Assembly (NCBI RefSeq): GCF_003149675.1 | Contig: NZ_LWMS01000031.1 | Span: forward strand, 124,001-188,000 | Length of the DNA stretch: 64,000 bases | Source of the DNA: Methanosphaera cuniculi | Lineage (GTDB): Archaea; Methanobacteriota; Methanobacteria; Methanobacteriales; Methanobacteriaceae | Direction of reading: 5' to 3' | In this document: piece after piece, positions 10,901 to 20,743 of the stretch | Position numbering within the stretch: the stretch's first letter is position 1 | Layout of the letters: each line of letters opens with the position of its first letter | Made by a program: the position numbers and the translations under genes | Notes under the pieces: model-generated | Databases searched by the model: none | Seen by the model: only the letters and a program-made list of their open reading frames with translations | Told to the model about the DNA's origin: nothing

Positions 10901-13433
10901 AAATGATGTTGTACTTCTTAATAGTGATACAATAGTAACACCTAATTGGCTTAGAAAACTAAAAGTTACAGCTTATGAAAGTTGGAATATAGGAACTGTA
11001 ACACCATTATCAAATAATGCTGGTGCATTTTCAGTACCATTAATTGGTCAAAAAAATGATATTGATGCAAAAATAGGACTTGAAGGAACAGCAAATATAA
11101 TTGAAAAACTTGGAAAAAGATCTATAGAAATACCTACAGGTCATGGATTTTGTATGTATATTAGACGTGAAGTTATTGATGAGGTAGGATTATTTGATCT
11201 TATATTTAACATGGGATACTGTGAGGAAAATGACTTTTCAATGAGAGTAATTAATGCAGGATGGAAAAATGTTTTAGATCCTACAACTTATATTTATCAT
11301 AATCAAGGTTCATCTTTTGGTAAAAAAAGAGATGAACGTATTCGTAGAAATCGTGAAATTCTTGATTTAAAACATCCTGATTATAAAGAACGAATCGATG
11401 AATTCCTTGAAGATAAAGAGTTTCTTGAAATACGTGAAGATATAGGTGATGCTCTTGCTGATAAAAAGATAGTTGATAATAATAAGAAAAATATTCTCTA
11501 TGTTATACATGAAAGTAAAGGTGGAACTCCTTATACAACAAATGACTTAATGCAGCATGTTATAGATGATTATAATATTTACATGTTAACAGCTGGACGA
11601 TTCTTTATTCGTCTTTATAAGTTTGTTCCTGTGAAACTTAAAAATAGTAAAGGACTTGAAAATGGTGCTGAATTCCGGAAAGATTTATTCCAGTTTTATA
11701 AGTGGGAGATAAAGTCATACTATACAATAAGTAATCTTTATAATGAGGAATTTGAACAAAGATACTTTAATGTTCTTCTTGGATTACATATTGATGTGGT
11801 TCATATAAGACACTTAATACGTCATACTTTTGATTTACCACGTATTGCTCATGCTCTTGGAATTAAAGTTATTCTTTCTTTCCATGATTTATATTATATT
11901 TGTCCATCTCACAACCTTATTGATGATAGAAATCAGTATTGTGGTGGACATTGTACACCTTTAATACCAAAACGTGAAAGATCTAATTGTAGTGTGATAA
12001 AAGGAATTAATGAACCTGAAAATCTTAGAGATTTCCTTCCAACATGGCGTAAAAATGTATCTGAAATGTATAAGTATTGTGATGAATTTGTAACAACATC
12101 CCAGAGTACATATGATCTTTATACAGAGTTCTACCCTGAACTTAAAGAAAAACCTTTCCATATAATAGAACATGGACGTGATCTAAAAACACCTGATGTA
12201 ATTGATATTACACCAGAACAAATAGATCCACAAGAGCCTATAAAAATAGTAATTCCTGGAAATATGAATGTGGGAAAAGGAATAAACTTCATAATTAAAC
12301 TTAAAGAACAAGATGTTGATAATAGATTAGAATTTCATTTCATGGGAAATGCATATTATGATTTCCGATATAATAAGCTTGGAATACAACATGGGCAGTA
12401 TAAAAGATCAGAGTTTAATGATATAGTTGAAAGTATTGATCCAATGTTTATAGGAATATTTTCAATATGGCCTGAAACTTACTGTCATACACTTACAGAA
12501 GCATGGAGTACAGGAGTACCAGTACTAACAATGGATATTGGAGCACTTGGTGAACGTGTTAAAAATAATGGTGGAGGATATATTGTATCTGATGATCCAA
12601 AAGAAGCATATGAACAAATAATCAATTTTGTAGAAAATAAGGATGAATATGTTCAAGTCAGAAAGCAAATTGAGGATATAAAATTCCCAAGTACACGTGA
12701 TATGGCTGATGCTTATCTTAAGATCTATGAAGATGAGGAAAAACCAAGTATTCTAATAACAGGACTAAAAGAAGATTATGTAAACTCAAACATGACAGAA
12801 AATCTCATATTTGAACTTGCAGATTACTATGATATATACGCTTTAACATCAAATAAAGAAAGTATAAAATTATACAAATATAATCAACTGCAACCAGACT
12901 ATATAAATAAACTACCAGATCATGACTTTATGGATGATTATGAATATGTTAAAAGATGGAATATTAGATACATTGAAAAATCAGAAAATCTAAAACAACA
13001 ACAGTATAAAACAATAGCAGAAGAACTAAGAGATAAATTTAATATAAAACTTATACAAGTTGAGGACTTTGATGAAAATATAAATCAAGTACTAGAAAAT
13101 ATAATAGATGATAATGAAATAAAACTAGTCACATCAATAAATACAGATAAATATCTACCAAAACATGAAAACACAACTACTCCAGATAATCTTTCATTTA
13201 CACAAAAAATACGCCAAGAACAGCAAATTCAAACACAAGATGTACAAAAGACACAAAAAGATACTGATGAAATAACTACTAGTATAGATCCTATTATATC
13301 TAAAATAATTCAAAATTCATCAGAATTAATCTTTAAATCAGAAGAACTTTATAATAAATATCTAAATACATATCCACAAATAAGTAATATTAAAAGTAAG
13401 ATCATAGAAGATAGAATAAAGGTGAAAACATGA
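7971..13433 (+). CDS. giant multi-domain glycosyltransferase (GT2-DUF616-GT2-GT4)
   Basis: 1820 residues, cytoplasmic, no signal peptide or membrane helix. Domains in order: an N-terminal repeat region (residues 20-215) with WYLSHNSDVK and YYLNNNGEF units seen in polysaccharide glycosyltransferases; GT2 number 1 (about 235-460; IIIPVYNA, NDASDD, TSDTIVTPRW); a DUF616/TOD1-like domain (660-870; YTAITGGYD, WIDGSF); GT2 number 2 (898-1120; IMPVYNA, DDNSPD, NSDTIVTPNW); a GT4 domain (1173-1575; SFHDLYYICP, PGNMNVGKG, PETYCHTLTEAW). The tail (1590-1800) resembles a GT4 N-terminal half without its catalytic half. It likely assembles several linkages of a cell-surface glycan. The next gene overlaps it by four bases. 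The polymer made is unknown. Confidence 0.88.
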   Translation: MTMLKEEIKENTIEDNKNLIRNSKFFNPKFYKRFNPNLKNKNLSDEELLDYYVKHNQEELIPPSRFFDIKWYLSHNSDVKDKQIEPLIHFLKFGRDEERLYRPTQLNFDMLDLPDKTKIYEEYTTIFHSDLFDIDYYLNNNGEFSLEGYDPIIHYILIGAERGYNPSRRFNTLYYTENKPFNQMTVNPLYHYIKYGKNISDERFKEIYIQQQLPGIKDHTPSIVGTINDTIHHLCRKISIIIPVYNAYDELTRCIQSVLLNTHLNYEIILVNDASDDPRIKTLLSSLKNVENIRIINNNENMGFVESANRGIREANENDVVILTSDTIVTPRWLSKLVIGAYSYEEIATITPLSNNSDLNATYLGRDDDQLFLNKNSYQLEKLDYNSNQLAPIGNGICFYIKSGAIKKLGDLNTSFKRGYGEAIDFSAYAYEKGWLNMRSFDTFIYHQGGASFSPDETKKLTKEHEKLNQQKHPQTLKEWNKFKNSSRVKDLLNKTKKTQSYGNKERLLYITGFDGNGNPEITPEYYKMAQEYETHVLALDKKGISLYVYDGIFKFRKIYQNDVMEEDSAQIKLIYFNLLSMLKYNLLYIRPIFYYASHVFLEMTQFIKIAKPLEIPIVYEGNDFYEDLMTHINYKLNPIETFDETITKAQNRLDLKDKKVAVYTAITGGYDVLETPSIENRNFDYICFTDNPNLTSDFWEIRLMEDEEELDAIRRARKYKVLPHKYLPEYDYSLWIDGSFDIISNIADYIQDYSQNHKLLAIPHEVRDCIYEEAEVCIEKEKDSPEIINEQMAKYEEEGYPQHNGLIASGILFRDHHDPEVIKLMEMWFDEIRNYSRRDQLSFNYVCWKNNFQYDTSDIFYHRNQYFSRLIHGITEEVRNYGWGIKKRVLSNIQNPTTIIMPVYNAYEDTKKCIKSVLKYTNIPYELLLIDDNSPDPRINPMLREFSEKYDHIKLITNKKNMGFVANVNLGILSTKNDVVLLNSDTIVTPNWLRKLKVTAYESWNIGTVTPLSNNAGAFSVPLIGQKNDIDAKIGLEGTANIIEKLGKRSIEIPTGHGFCMYIRREVIDEVGLFDLIFNMGYCEENDFSMRVINAGWKNVLDPTTYIYHNQGSSFGKKRDERIRRNREILDLKHPDYKERIDEFLEDKEFLEIREDIGDALADKKIVDNNKKNILYVIHESKGGTPYTTNDLMQHVIDDYNIYMLTAGRFFIRLYKFVPVKLKNSKGLENGAEFRKDLFQFYKWEIKSYYTISNLYNEEFEQRYFNVLLGLHIDVVHIRHLIRHTFDLPRIAHALGIKVILSFHDLYYICPSHNLIDDRNQYCGGHCTPLIPKRERSNCSVIKGINEPENLRDFLPTWRKNVSEMYKYCDEFVTTSQSTYDLYTEFYPELKEKPFHIIEHGRDLKTPDVIDITPEQIDPQEPIKIVIPGNMNVGKGINFIIKLKEQDVDNRLEFHFMGNAYYDFRYNKLGIQHGQYKRSEFNDIVESIDPMFIGIFSIWPETYCHTLTEAWSTGVPVLTMDIGALGERVKNNGGGYIVSDDPKEAYEQIINFVENKDEYVQVRKQIEDIKFPSTRDMADAYLKIYEDEEKPSILITGLKEDYVNSNMTENLIFELADYYDIYALTSNKESIKLYKYNQLQPDYINKLPDHDFMDDYEYVKRWNIRYIEKSENLKQQQYKTIAEELRDKFNIKLIQVEDFDENINQVLENIIDDNEIKLVTSINTDKYLPKHENTTTPDNLSFTQKIRQEQQIQTQDVQKTQKDTDEITTSIDPIISKIIQNSSELIFKSEELYNKYLNTYPQISNIKSKIIEDRIKVKT

Positions 13434-14803
13434 CTAAAACCATTAAAGCATCTACCTTAAAAAATATGGTTGATGCATATATTGATATTTATGAAGAAAA
13501 TGATGTTTATCCTAAGAAAACTGATGTTAAAGTTTGTGAGGATTTCAAAAAAATAAATAAACCTAATATCTTATATGTAATTAATGATGATTATGATAAG
13601 GAAGTTATGTATGCAACTTTAGATATTATGAGAAATATTTCACAATACTATAATATTTATCTTCTTAAAAATGATAATTCAACTATTAATATATATGAAT
13701 ATATACCAAAAAAACATGATGATGTAATAGATCTTTTTGATAATGATTTTACTCGAGTGTTTAAATTTATTCAAAAATGGTATTTAAAGCATGATTTTAC
13801 CTTATATTTTAACTATAATGCTGAATATAAAACAATTTACAAAAGAGTTTTATGTCAATATAATATTAATGTAATACATATTGAGCATATGGCATATCAT
13901 ACAATGGATCTTATGAAAATTGCATATGATAAAGGTATAAATACAATTCTTTCACTTCATGATTTATACTATATTTGTCCAACACGAAGTATAGTTGATG
14001 ATGAATATATGAATTATAATGAAAATAATCCTCAAGATGATTATTTAAACAGTAATGTTGTTGATGTCATGAGTGATGTGTTATATCCAGATTTTAAAGT
14101 ATTTAAGCCAATTTGGAATAAATGGTGGAATAAAGCATTACAATATCCTAATCATATTATTGCACCATCACAGGTGATATATGATATTTACACAGAAACC
14201 TATCCATCTCTTAAAGATAAAATACAAGTTATAGAACATGGCTATGATATTAGCATGCCAAGTGTTGATGATATAATTTTACCACAGATAAATGAAAATG
14301 AGCCAATACGAATACTTATACCTGGTAATATAAGTTTAGAGAAGGGAATTAAATTTATATATGAACTTAAAAAACAAGATAAAGAAAATCGTCTTGAATT
14401 ACATTTTATGGGTGTGAATGAAACAAAATATAATATTGGAAGTTTAGGACGAATACATGGGGGATATAAACGTGAAAACTTTAAAAATAAAGTTAAATCA
14501 ATAAATCCTCATTTTATTGGATTATTCTCATTAATACCTGAAGCATACTCTTATATTTTAACTGAATCATGGAGTAGTGGTATTCCAGTTTTAAGTCTAG
14601 CAAAAGGAGCAGTTGGTGAGCGTATAAAAAATAATAGTGGAGGATACATAATATCAGATAAACCAGAAGATGCATATAAACAGGTAATTAAATTATCAGA
14701 AGATAATGAAAAATATCAAAACATAGCTAAAAAAATAGCAGATATACATATTAAAGATGCATCTACTATGGCAGAGGAATATCTTAGTATTTATAAAAAA
14801 TAG
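13430..14803 (+). CDS. GT4-family glycosyltransferase
   Basis: 457 residues. It has the same GT4 fold as the C-terminal part of the preceding protein: SLHDLYYICP near residue 180, PGNISLEKGIKF near 300, and a nucleotide-sugar-binding region around IPEAYSYILTESWSSGIPVL near 365-385. The start ATG overlaps the previous stop (ATGA), so the two genes are translationally coupled. The first 25 residues (LKNMVDAYIDIYEEND) match the linker that ends the GT4 domain of the upstream protein (RDMADAYLKIYEDEE). This suggests the gene arose by fission or tandem duplication within one long fused glycosyltransferase. Acceptor and donor sugars are unknown. Confidence 0.85.
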   Translation: MTKTIKASTLKNMVDAYIDIYEENDVYPKKTDVKVCEDFKKINKPNILYVINDDYDKEVMYATLDIMRNISQYYNIYLLKNDNSTINIYEYIPKKHDDVIDLFDNDFTRVFKFIQKWYLKHDFTLYFNYNAEYKTIYKRVLCQYNINVIHIEHMAYHTMDLMKIAYDKGINTILSLHDLYYICPTRSIVDDEYMNYNENNPQDDYLNSNVVDVMSDVLYPDFKVFKPIWNKWWNKALQYPNHIIAPSQVIYDIYTETYPSLKDKIQVIEHGYDISMPSVDDIILPQINENEPIRILIPGNISLEKGIKFIYELKKQDKENRLELHFMGVNETKYNIGSLGRIHGGYKRENFKNKVKSINPHFIGLFSLIPEAYSYILTESWSSGIPVLSLAKGAVGERIKNNSGGYIISDKPEDAYKQVIKLSEDNEKYQNIAKKIADIHIKDASTMAEEYLSIYKK

Positions 14804-15052
14804 AAAAAATATTTTTTTTTTAATATTTAATCTTCATCCTCATTTTTTTTTTAATATGATTATATGAAAAGTTTTTAATAACATTAAAAATAGATCTTTA
14901 TAATAGTATTTATTTTTTTTATTATCTAATAATAAAAAACAATATAAATTAAAAAAAAATTTAATTAAGGGAATTAAAAGAAAGAAAAATAAAATAAATT
15001 AATAAAAATTCTTTCTTTTAATAAAAAACTTACTTAAGATAAAGTTGATAAA

Positions 15053-15355
15053 ATGAAAGCAGTCAGTGTAATGTCTTATGAACATATTATTGGTGGAGTT
15101 ATCGCTGGTATTATTTCATTTGTTTTTAGTGTAAAAGGTATACTTCCTATAACTAATGCAGCATTAGGAGTTGTTATTTCAATAATAATTGTATATCTTC
15201 TCGGAAAACATGCAGAAAATAAGTTTGGGCGTGAAGAAATTTCAACAGGAACATGGATTATGAATGGAATTGTACCATTCTACTTTATGTGGATGGTAGT
15301 ATGGATTATACTATTAAACTACATACCTGCATTTTACCCATCAATAACATTATAA
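15053..15355 (+). CDS. small EMC6-like membrane protein
   Basis: 100 residues with about three membrane helices: residues 9-26 (IIGGVIAGIISFVFSV), 31-50 (TNAALGVVISIIIVYLLG) and 72-92 (FYFMWMVVWIILLNYI). The helix spacing and the loop with ENKFGREEISTGTWIMNG resemble short EMC6-like proteins of Methanobacteriales. Eukaryotic EMC6 helps insert membrane proteins, but no function is established for the archaeal group. It stands alone between two T-rich spacers. The start is preceded only by a weak GAT(A)A site, so it may be translated from a short leader. Confidence 0.6.
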   Translation: MKAVSVMSYEHIIGGVIAGIISFVFSVKGILPITNAALGVVISIIIVYLLGKHAENKFGREEISTGTWIMNGIVPFYFMWMVVWIILLNYIPAFYPSITL

Positions 15356-15552
15356 CTTAAAAAAAGATTAGAAAAAAAACATAACCTCCTTTACATATTA
15401 CTTTTTTTTTATATATTATCATTTTACTTAAAAAAAGAAAATTATTCTATTTAAATAATTTAATGCACACATTTTTTTTTATAAAATTTAATATCATATA
15501 AAAAATAGAAATTTACATAATAAAACAATTAATTTAAAGGGAATTTTCTATA

Positions 15553-18500
15553 ATGATTAAACTAACTGAAGAAACAAGAAATAAGCTAGATAAGGAATCA
15601 AAAACTTTACTTAGAAATTCAGAATTTTATAATCCATCATTTTATAAAAGATTTAATCCTAATGTGCGTAACTTAAATCTTTCTGATGATGAATTACTCA
15701 CATATTATATTAAAAACAATAAACAACAATTAACTCCACCAAGCCGTTTTTTTGATATTAGATGGTATGTTGCACATAATCCTGATGTTAAAGAAATGGA
15801 TATTGATCCACTTATACATTTTCTTAAGTTTGGAAGAAAAGAAGGACGATTATACAGACCAACCCTACTAAACTTTGACATGATAGATATAGATAATAAA
15901 AATAAAGTTCATCGTGAATATAATCAAATTTTTCACTCAGAACTTTTTGATATAGACTATTACCTAAATAATAATGGAGAATTTAGCTTAGAAGGCTATG
16001 ATCCAATATTACATTATATTATAATAGGAGCATCTCGTGGATATAATCCAAGTCAGGAATTTAATACAAATAAATATATAGAAAATACATCCTTTAATAA
16101 AGTATTAGTAAATCCTCTTTATCATTATCTTAAATATGGACAGAAAGTTTCATCAGATAAAATGATAAATATTCTCTTAGATAATTCACAGGGAATTATG
16201 GATATAAAACGTATACAGCATGGAACAATTGATGATATATTTGATCATCTTGAACGTAAAATTTCAATAATTATTCCAATATTTAATGCATATGAGGAAA
16301 CATGCAGATGTATTCGTAGTGTACTTCTTAATACTCATCTTAATTATGAACTAATTCTTATTAATGATTGCAGTACAGATGAACGTATAATACCACTTCT
16401 TGAATCACTCAAAGATATACCTGGTATTCATGTTATTAATAATAAGGAAAATATGGGTTTTGTAGCAAATGTTAACCTAGGAATTAAAGAATCTGGAAAT
16501 GATGATATTGTACTTCTTAATAGTGATACAATTGTAACTCCACGTTGGCTTACACGTCTTGTTGTAGCTGCATATTATAAGCCATCAGCAGCTACTGTAA
16601 CACCACTTTCTAATAACTCAGATATTAGTGTAGAAAGACTAGGAAGAAGTGATGATCAGCTATTCGTAAATAAAAATGCATATCAACTATCTAAGCTTGA
16701 CTTTAACAGCTATCATATTGCACCAACAGGAAATGGTTTCTGTTTATACATAAAAAGAGGAGCACTTAATAAAGTAGGATCATTTGACCCAATATTTAAA
16801 CGAGGATATGGTGAAGAAACAGATTTTACATCACGAGCACGAGAAGCCGGATGGATAAATATCAGAAGCTTTGATATATTCATATATCATCAACGTCATG
16901 CATCATTTACAAAAGAAAAAACAGACAAGTTAAAAGCTGAAAATAAGAAAATAAATATGAAAAGACACCCTGACGTCTTCCGTTTATGGGATGAATTCAT
17001 AAAAGATAAAAAAATACAAAATGCAATACAACAAACCAGCCAGATAGATTTCTATGCAAATGGTGAACGCATACTATATGTAACACAGAAAGATAAAAAT
17101 GGAAACCCTCAAGTTAATGATGAATTCTACAAAATAGCAGATAAATATGATACATATATTATGACAGTAGATGATGAAGAAATAGAACTATTCTTATATG
17201 ATGGAATATTTAATTTTGTAAAAATCTATGAACACACTCTCATAGGATATGATGATGATGAATTTATCCGTGTATTCTTCCGTTTTATGGTAATACCAAG
17301 ATTTGATCTAATCTACTTAACAAACAAAGACTATGATAATAATATACTATCTCATATGAATGAAGATCTAATGAAAGCATCAAAACTTCTTGAAATACCA
17401 GTAGTATATGAAGATACATCTATTAACATGCTATTTGAAATAGATGAAAAACTAAATCCAATAAAAACATTTGATGAAACAATAGAAGATATGAAAACAC
17501 ATACAAATGATACTATCTTCTACCGGGTAGTAGATGCTGATGAAAGTCAACTTGAAATTCCAGAAAATATTAACGAAAACTATGATTATGTACTCTTTAG
17601 TAATGATGAAACTATTAAATCAGACTTCTGGGATATAATAATTATCAATGATGAGGATATGAAAACATATTCAAAAACACAGAAAATACCACAAAAATAC
17701 TTACATCAATATAAATATCAAATACATGATACCAATATAAAAGATCAAATACTTAAAACAGAATCAAAACTAAACAACAATCCATACACAAAATCAGTAA
17801 TGCAAAAAATACTAACAAAACTAGATGAGCCAACAACAATAATACTACAAGCAGATACTAACTATGAAAACCTTAAAACATGTCTTGATTCATTATTTGA
17901 AAACACAAACATGCCATATGATCTTATAATAATTCAAGAGGATAAAACTAACAAACATATAACATCACTCATTGAAAAGTATATGCAAAAACATGAAAAT
18001 ATTCATATAATATTTAATGATAAAAAACAATCATTTATAAAAACTATAAATCAAATTATTAAAACACTAAAAAATGATATGGTAATTCTTAAATCATCAA
18101 CTATACTAACACCAAACTGGCTTTCTAAACTAAAATCCACAGCATATACAGATGATACTATAGCAACAGTAACTCCAATATCAAATAATGCATCAGTATT
18201 TTCAGTACCTGAAATATATGAAGAAAATAAGATTAATTCAAATTTATCAATTAATGATATAGTAACTATTATCGAAAAACAAAATTATAAGCCAATTAAA
18301 ACACCAACTTTAAATCATTTCTGTATGTTTATTAAAAAAGATGCAATAGATACAGTTGGAATGTTTGATGTTAAATATAACTATAACTACTCAGAAGTTG
18401 ATTATGCAATAAGACTTATGGATGCAGGATGGATAAATGTAGTTGATCCAACAGTATACCTCTACAACAATAAAACAACACCATTAAATGATGATGAATT

Positions 18501-18930
18501 AAAACTTGAATATGAAGATAGCATCTACTTAAATTACAAGTATCCTGATCATAAACAACAACTAGAAGAATTTATTAATAACCAATCATATCAAAATCTA
18601 AGATCAATGATAGATGATGAATTAAATAGCACTAATGCAGTTGAAAATGCACAACAAAACGTTCTTTTAGTAGTAGATGATATAAATAATCTGGAAATTC
18701 CAAACACAGAATCAGTAATTATATACATTCTAAGTAAGGACAATATTTTATATAAAATTACTAGTCCAAATATGGAATATAAAGAAATTATAGGACTTAA
18801 TTGTAGTGATGATTTAGAATTAACATATTTTAACATCTTAAAACAGTTACATATTAAAAATATATACTTAAAAGATAATAATTCACAAATAAAAGAACTT
18901 GCAGAAAAAATGAAAATAGACATACAATAA
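15553..18930 (+). CDS. multi-domain GT2 glycosyltransferase with a degenerate second GT2
   Basis: 1125 residues, paralogous to the 1820-residue protein. The N-terminal repeat region (residues 20-215; WYVAHNPDVK, YYLNNNGEF) and GT2 number 1 (235-460; IIIPIFNA, NDCSTD, NSDTIVTPRW, GYGEETDF) are intact. The DUF616-like part is cut to about 80 residues (650-735; NYDYVLFSNDETIKSDFWDI). GT2 number 2 (757-960) has lost key acidic residues: NDxS has become QEDK and NSDT has become KSST. It is therefore probably inactive, perhaps kept for acceptor binding or scaffolding. There is no GT4 domain. RBS AAAGGGAA precedes ATG. Likely a partner or remodelled duplicate of the upstream enzyme in surface glycan synthesis. 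Confidence 0.85.
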   Translation: MIKLTEETRNKLDKESKTLLRNSEFYNPSFYKRFNPNVRNLNLSDDELLTYYIKNNKQQLTPPSRFFDIRWYVAHNPDVKEMDIDPLIHFLKFGRKEGRLYRPTLLNFDMIDIDNKNKVHREYNQIFHSELFDIDYYLNNNGEFSLEGYDPILHYIIIGASRGYNPSQEFNTNKYIENTSFNKVLVNPLYHYLKYGQKVSSDKMINILLDNSQGIMDIKRIQHGTIDDIFDHLERKISIIIPIFNAYEETCRCIRSVLLNTHLNYELILINDCSTDERIIPLLESLKDIPGIHVINNKENMGFVANVNLGIKESGNDDIVLLNSDTIVTPRWLTRLVVAAYYKPSAATVTPLSNNSDISVERLGRSDDQLFVNKNAYQLSKLDFNSYHIAPTGNGFCLYIKRGALNKVGSFDPIFKRGYGEETDFTSRAREAGWINIRSFDIFIYHQRHASFTKEKTDKLKAENKKINMKRHPDVFRLWDEFIKDKKIQNAIQQTSQIDFYANGERILYVTQKDKNGNPQVNDEFYKIADKYDTYIMTVDDEEIELFLYDGIFNFVKIYEHTLIGYDDDEFIRVFFRFMVIPRFDLIYLTNKDYDNNILSHMNEDLMKASKLLEIPVVYEDTSINMLFEIDEKLNPIKTFDETIEDMKTHTNDTIFYRVVDADESQLEIPENINENYDYVLFSNDETIKSDFWDIIIINDEDMKTYSKTQKIPQKYLHQYKYQIHDTNIKDQILKTESKLNNNPYTKSVMQKILTKLDEPTTIILQADTNYENLKTCLDSLFENTNMPYDLIIIQEDKTNKHITSLIEKYMQKHENIHIIFNDKKQSFIKTINQIIKTLKNDMVILKSSTILTPNWLSKLKSTAYTDDTIATVTPISNNASVFSVPEIYEENKINSNLSINDIVTIIEKQNYKPIKTPTLNHFCMFIKKDAIDTVGMFDVKYNYNYSEVDYAIRLMDAGWINVVDPTVYLYNNKTTPLNDDELKLEYEDSIYLNYKYPDHKQQLEEFINNQSYQNLRSMIDDELNSTNAVENAQQNVLLVVDDINNLEIPNTESVIIYILSKDNILYKITSPNMEYKEIIGLNCSDDLELTYFNILKQLHIKNIYLKDNNSQIKELAEKMKIDIQ

Positions 18931-18973
18931 AAAAAAGAATTTAAGATATATAAATGGAGGATTGGTTTATTTT

Positions 18974-20395
18974 ATGTGTTCAATTATAGGAATACATGGA
19001 AATTTCACAGAAGATAATATCATAGAAATGCTTAAAATTCTAAAACACAGAGGACCTGATGGTTTTGGAATATATGATGATCAAGTATATTATAATACCT
19101 CTGAATTTAGTAAAAAAACAGATTTTGCTATGGCACATAATCTTCTTTCAATAGTAGGTGAATGTGAACTTCAACCAATATGTAGTGGTAATCTAGTTAT
19201 TGTTGCTAATGCTGAGCTTTATAATTATAAGGATTTAATACACAAATTTAATATAACAGATCTTCATACTCATTCTGATTGTGAGGTTATTCTTAAAGTT
19301 ATTGAGTCAAATTATAATGGTAATCTTTATGATGCTGTAGTTGATTCTGTTGGTTTTTTTGATGGTGATTATGCTTTCACAATTTATGATGGAAAAGATT
19401 ACATCACACTACGTGATATGTGTGGAGTTAAGCCCATTTATTATGGTAAAAATAGTAAATTCTTTGCATTTGCATCAGAACAAAAAGCATTAAAACATAT
19501 TGGCATAAATGATATAGAAAATCTTAACCCACGATGTATGTTAATGAATGATAAAATCATTAAATTTCGTGATGAATACCTACACAAACCTGAAGACATA
19601 GACTATGAAATAGCAGTAGATAATCTTACAGATACACTTATAAAATCTGTACAAAAAAGAGTAGAAAACCTTGATAATGTAGCAGTACTATTTTCAGGAG
19701 GAGTAGATAGTACAATTCTTGTAAAAATACTATTAGATCTTAAAAAAAGTGTAGATTTATATACAATTGGAGTTGAAAATAGTCAAGATCTAAAAGTAGC
19801 CCGAAAAGTAGCAGATGAATTTAATTTACCACTTCATACATGGATAATTAATGAAGAAATAATAGAAGAACAACTACCCTTCACAATTAATACGATAGAA
19901 TCCACTAATCTTATGAAAATAGGAGTGGGAATGACAATTAAACTTACATCATACCTAGCATCTAAGGATGATTATAAAGTAATTCTATCAGGACAAGGAG
20001 CAGATGAATTATTTGCTGGATATAATCGTTATAAACGTAAATATGAAACACCAGAACTACTCTATGAAGAGTTAACAGATGATTTAAATAATATTTATAA
20101 TACTAACTTAGAACGTGATGATAAAGCTACAATGTCAAATGGTGTGGAACTTAGAGTACCATATCTAGATAAAGATGTAATAAACATAGCACTAAAAATG
20201 CCATATAATTATCTTCTTAAATCAAGTGATGATAATATTCGTAAACATATCTTGCGTGATGTTGCTCTTAAAATAGGAGTACCTCCAGAAATTGCTCTTA
20301 GACCTAAAAAAGCAGCACAATATGCAACAGGAATTGATAAAATCATACGAAAAAAACTACTTAAAAAAGAAGAAATACAAAAACTATTAAAATAA
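18974..20395 (+). CDS. asnB: asparagine synthase, glutamine-hydrolysing (AsnB type)
   Basis: 473 residues from the ATG at 18974. This start is chosen because it puts the catalytic cysteine at position 2 (MCSIIGIHG), as required for class II glutamine amidotransferases; a TTG at 18962 would bury it. The N-terminal glutaminase domain has KHRGPDG and the ANAELYN region. The synthetase domain has the PP-loop SGGVDST near residue 242 and SGQGADELFAGYNRY near 340. It makes asparagine from aspartate, glutamine and ATP. GGAGG lies 13 bases upstream. The gene follows the glycosyltransferases, so an amidating role in glycan chemistry is possible, but its place before gatC and hom favours amino-acid metabolism. 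Confidence 0.92.
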   Translation: MCSIIGIHGNFTEDNIIEMLKILKHRGPDGFGIYDDQVYYNTSEFSKKTDFAMAHNLLSIVGECELQPICSGNLVIVANAELYNYKDLIHKFNITDLHTHSDCEVILKVIESNYNGNLYDAVVDSVGFFDGDYAFTIYDGKDYITLRDMCGVKPIYYGKNSKFFAFASEQKALKHIGINDIENLNPRCMLMNDKIIKFRDEYLHKPEDIDYEIAVDNLTDTLIKSVQKRVENLDNVAVLFSGGVDSTILVKILLDLKKSVDLYTIGVENSQDLKVARKVADEFNLPLHTWIINEEIIEEQLPFTINTIESTNLMKIGVGMTIKLTSYLASKDDYKVILSGQGADELFAGYNRYKRKYETPELLYEELTDDLNNIYNTNLERDDKATMSNGVELRVPYLDKDVINIALKMPYNYLLKSSDDNIRKHILRDVALKIGVPPEIALRPKKAAQYATGIDKIIRKKLLKKEEIQKLLK

Positions 20396-20527
20396 TTTTA
20401 AACATATATAAATAACAAATACTAATAAAATAATTTAAAAAAAATATAGAATATATTATTAGACTTTATTTTTTCTTAATTAAAATAAAAAAAAATATCA
20501 TAATAAATAAAAGGAGCATAACATATT

Positions 20528-20743
20528 ATGGAAATTAACCAAGAAGCAGAAAATATACTAAAAAAATTCTCAGAACAACTAGATCAAATTCCAGATCTTG
20601 AAGAAACACAATACCTAGTTGACAACTTAAATCGTATGCGAGAAGATATTTCTAAAAACTCTGATTATGAAAAAATATTACGAAATGCACATGTTGACAA
20701 AAATGGTAGTGTCATATCAGAAAAAGGGAAATGGACAAAATGA
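20528..20743 (+). CDS. gatC: archaeal GatC-like amidotransferase subunit
   Basis: 71 residues. The pattern EAENILKKFSEQLDQIPDLE, then NLNRMRED, FRNA-like ILRNAH and the ending EKGKWT matches the short archaeal form of GatC. This subunit stabilises the GatA/GatB amidotransferase that makes Asn-tRNA(Asn) or Gln-tRNA(Gln) by transamidation. gatA and gatB are not nearby, as is usual in archaea. The stop overlaps the start of the next gene (ATGA), indicating coupling. From memory, the order asnB-gatC-ACT-hom-apgM-pyrG also occurs in Methanothermobacter; this should be checked. Confidence 0.68.
   Translation: MEINQEAENILKKFSEQLDQIPDLEETQYLVDNLNRMREDISKNSDYEKILRNAHVDKNGSVISEKGKWTK

Noticed and set aside
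18962-18964. TTG start of asnB
   Set aside because: It overlaps the ribosome-binding region and would place residues before the cysteine that must be at position 2.
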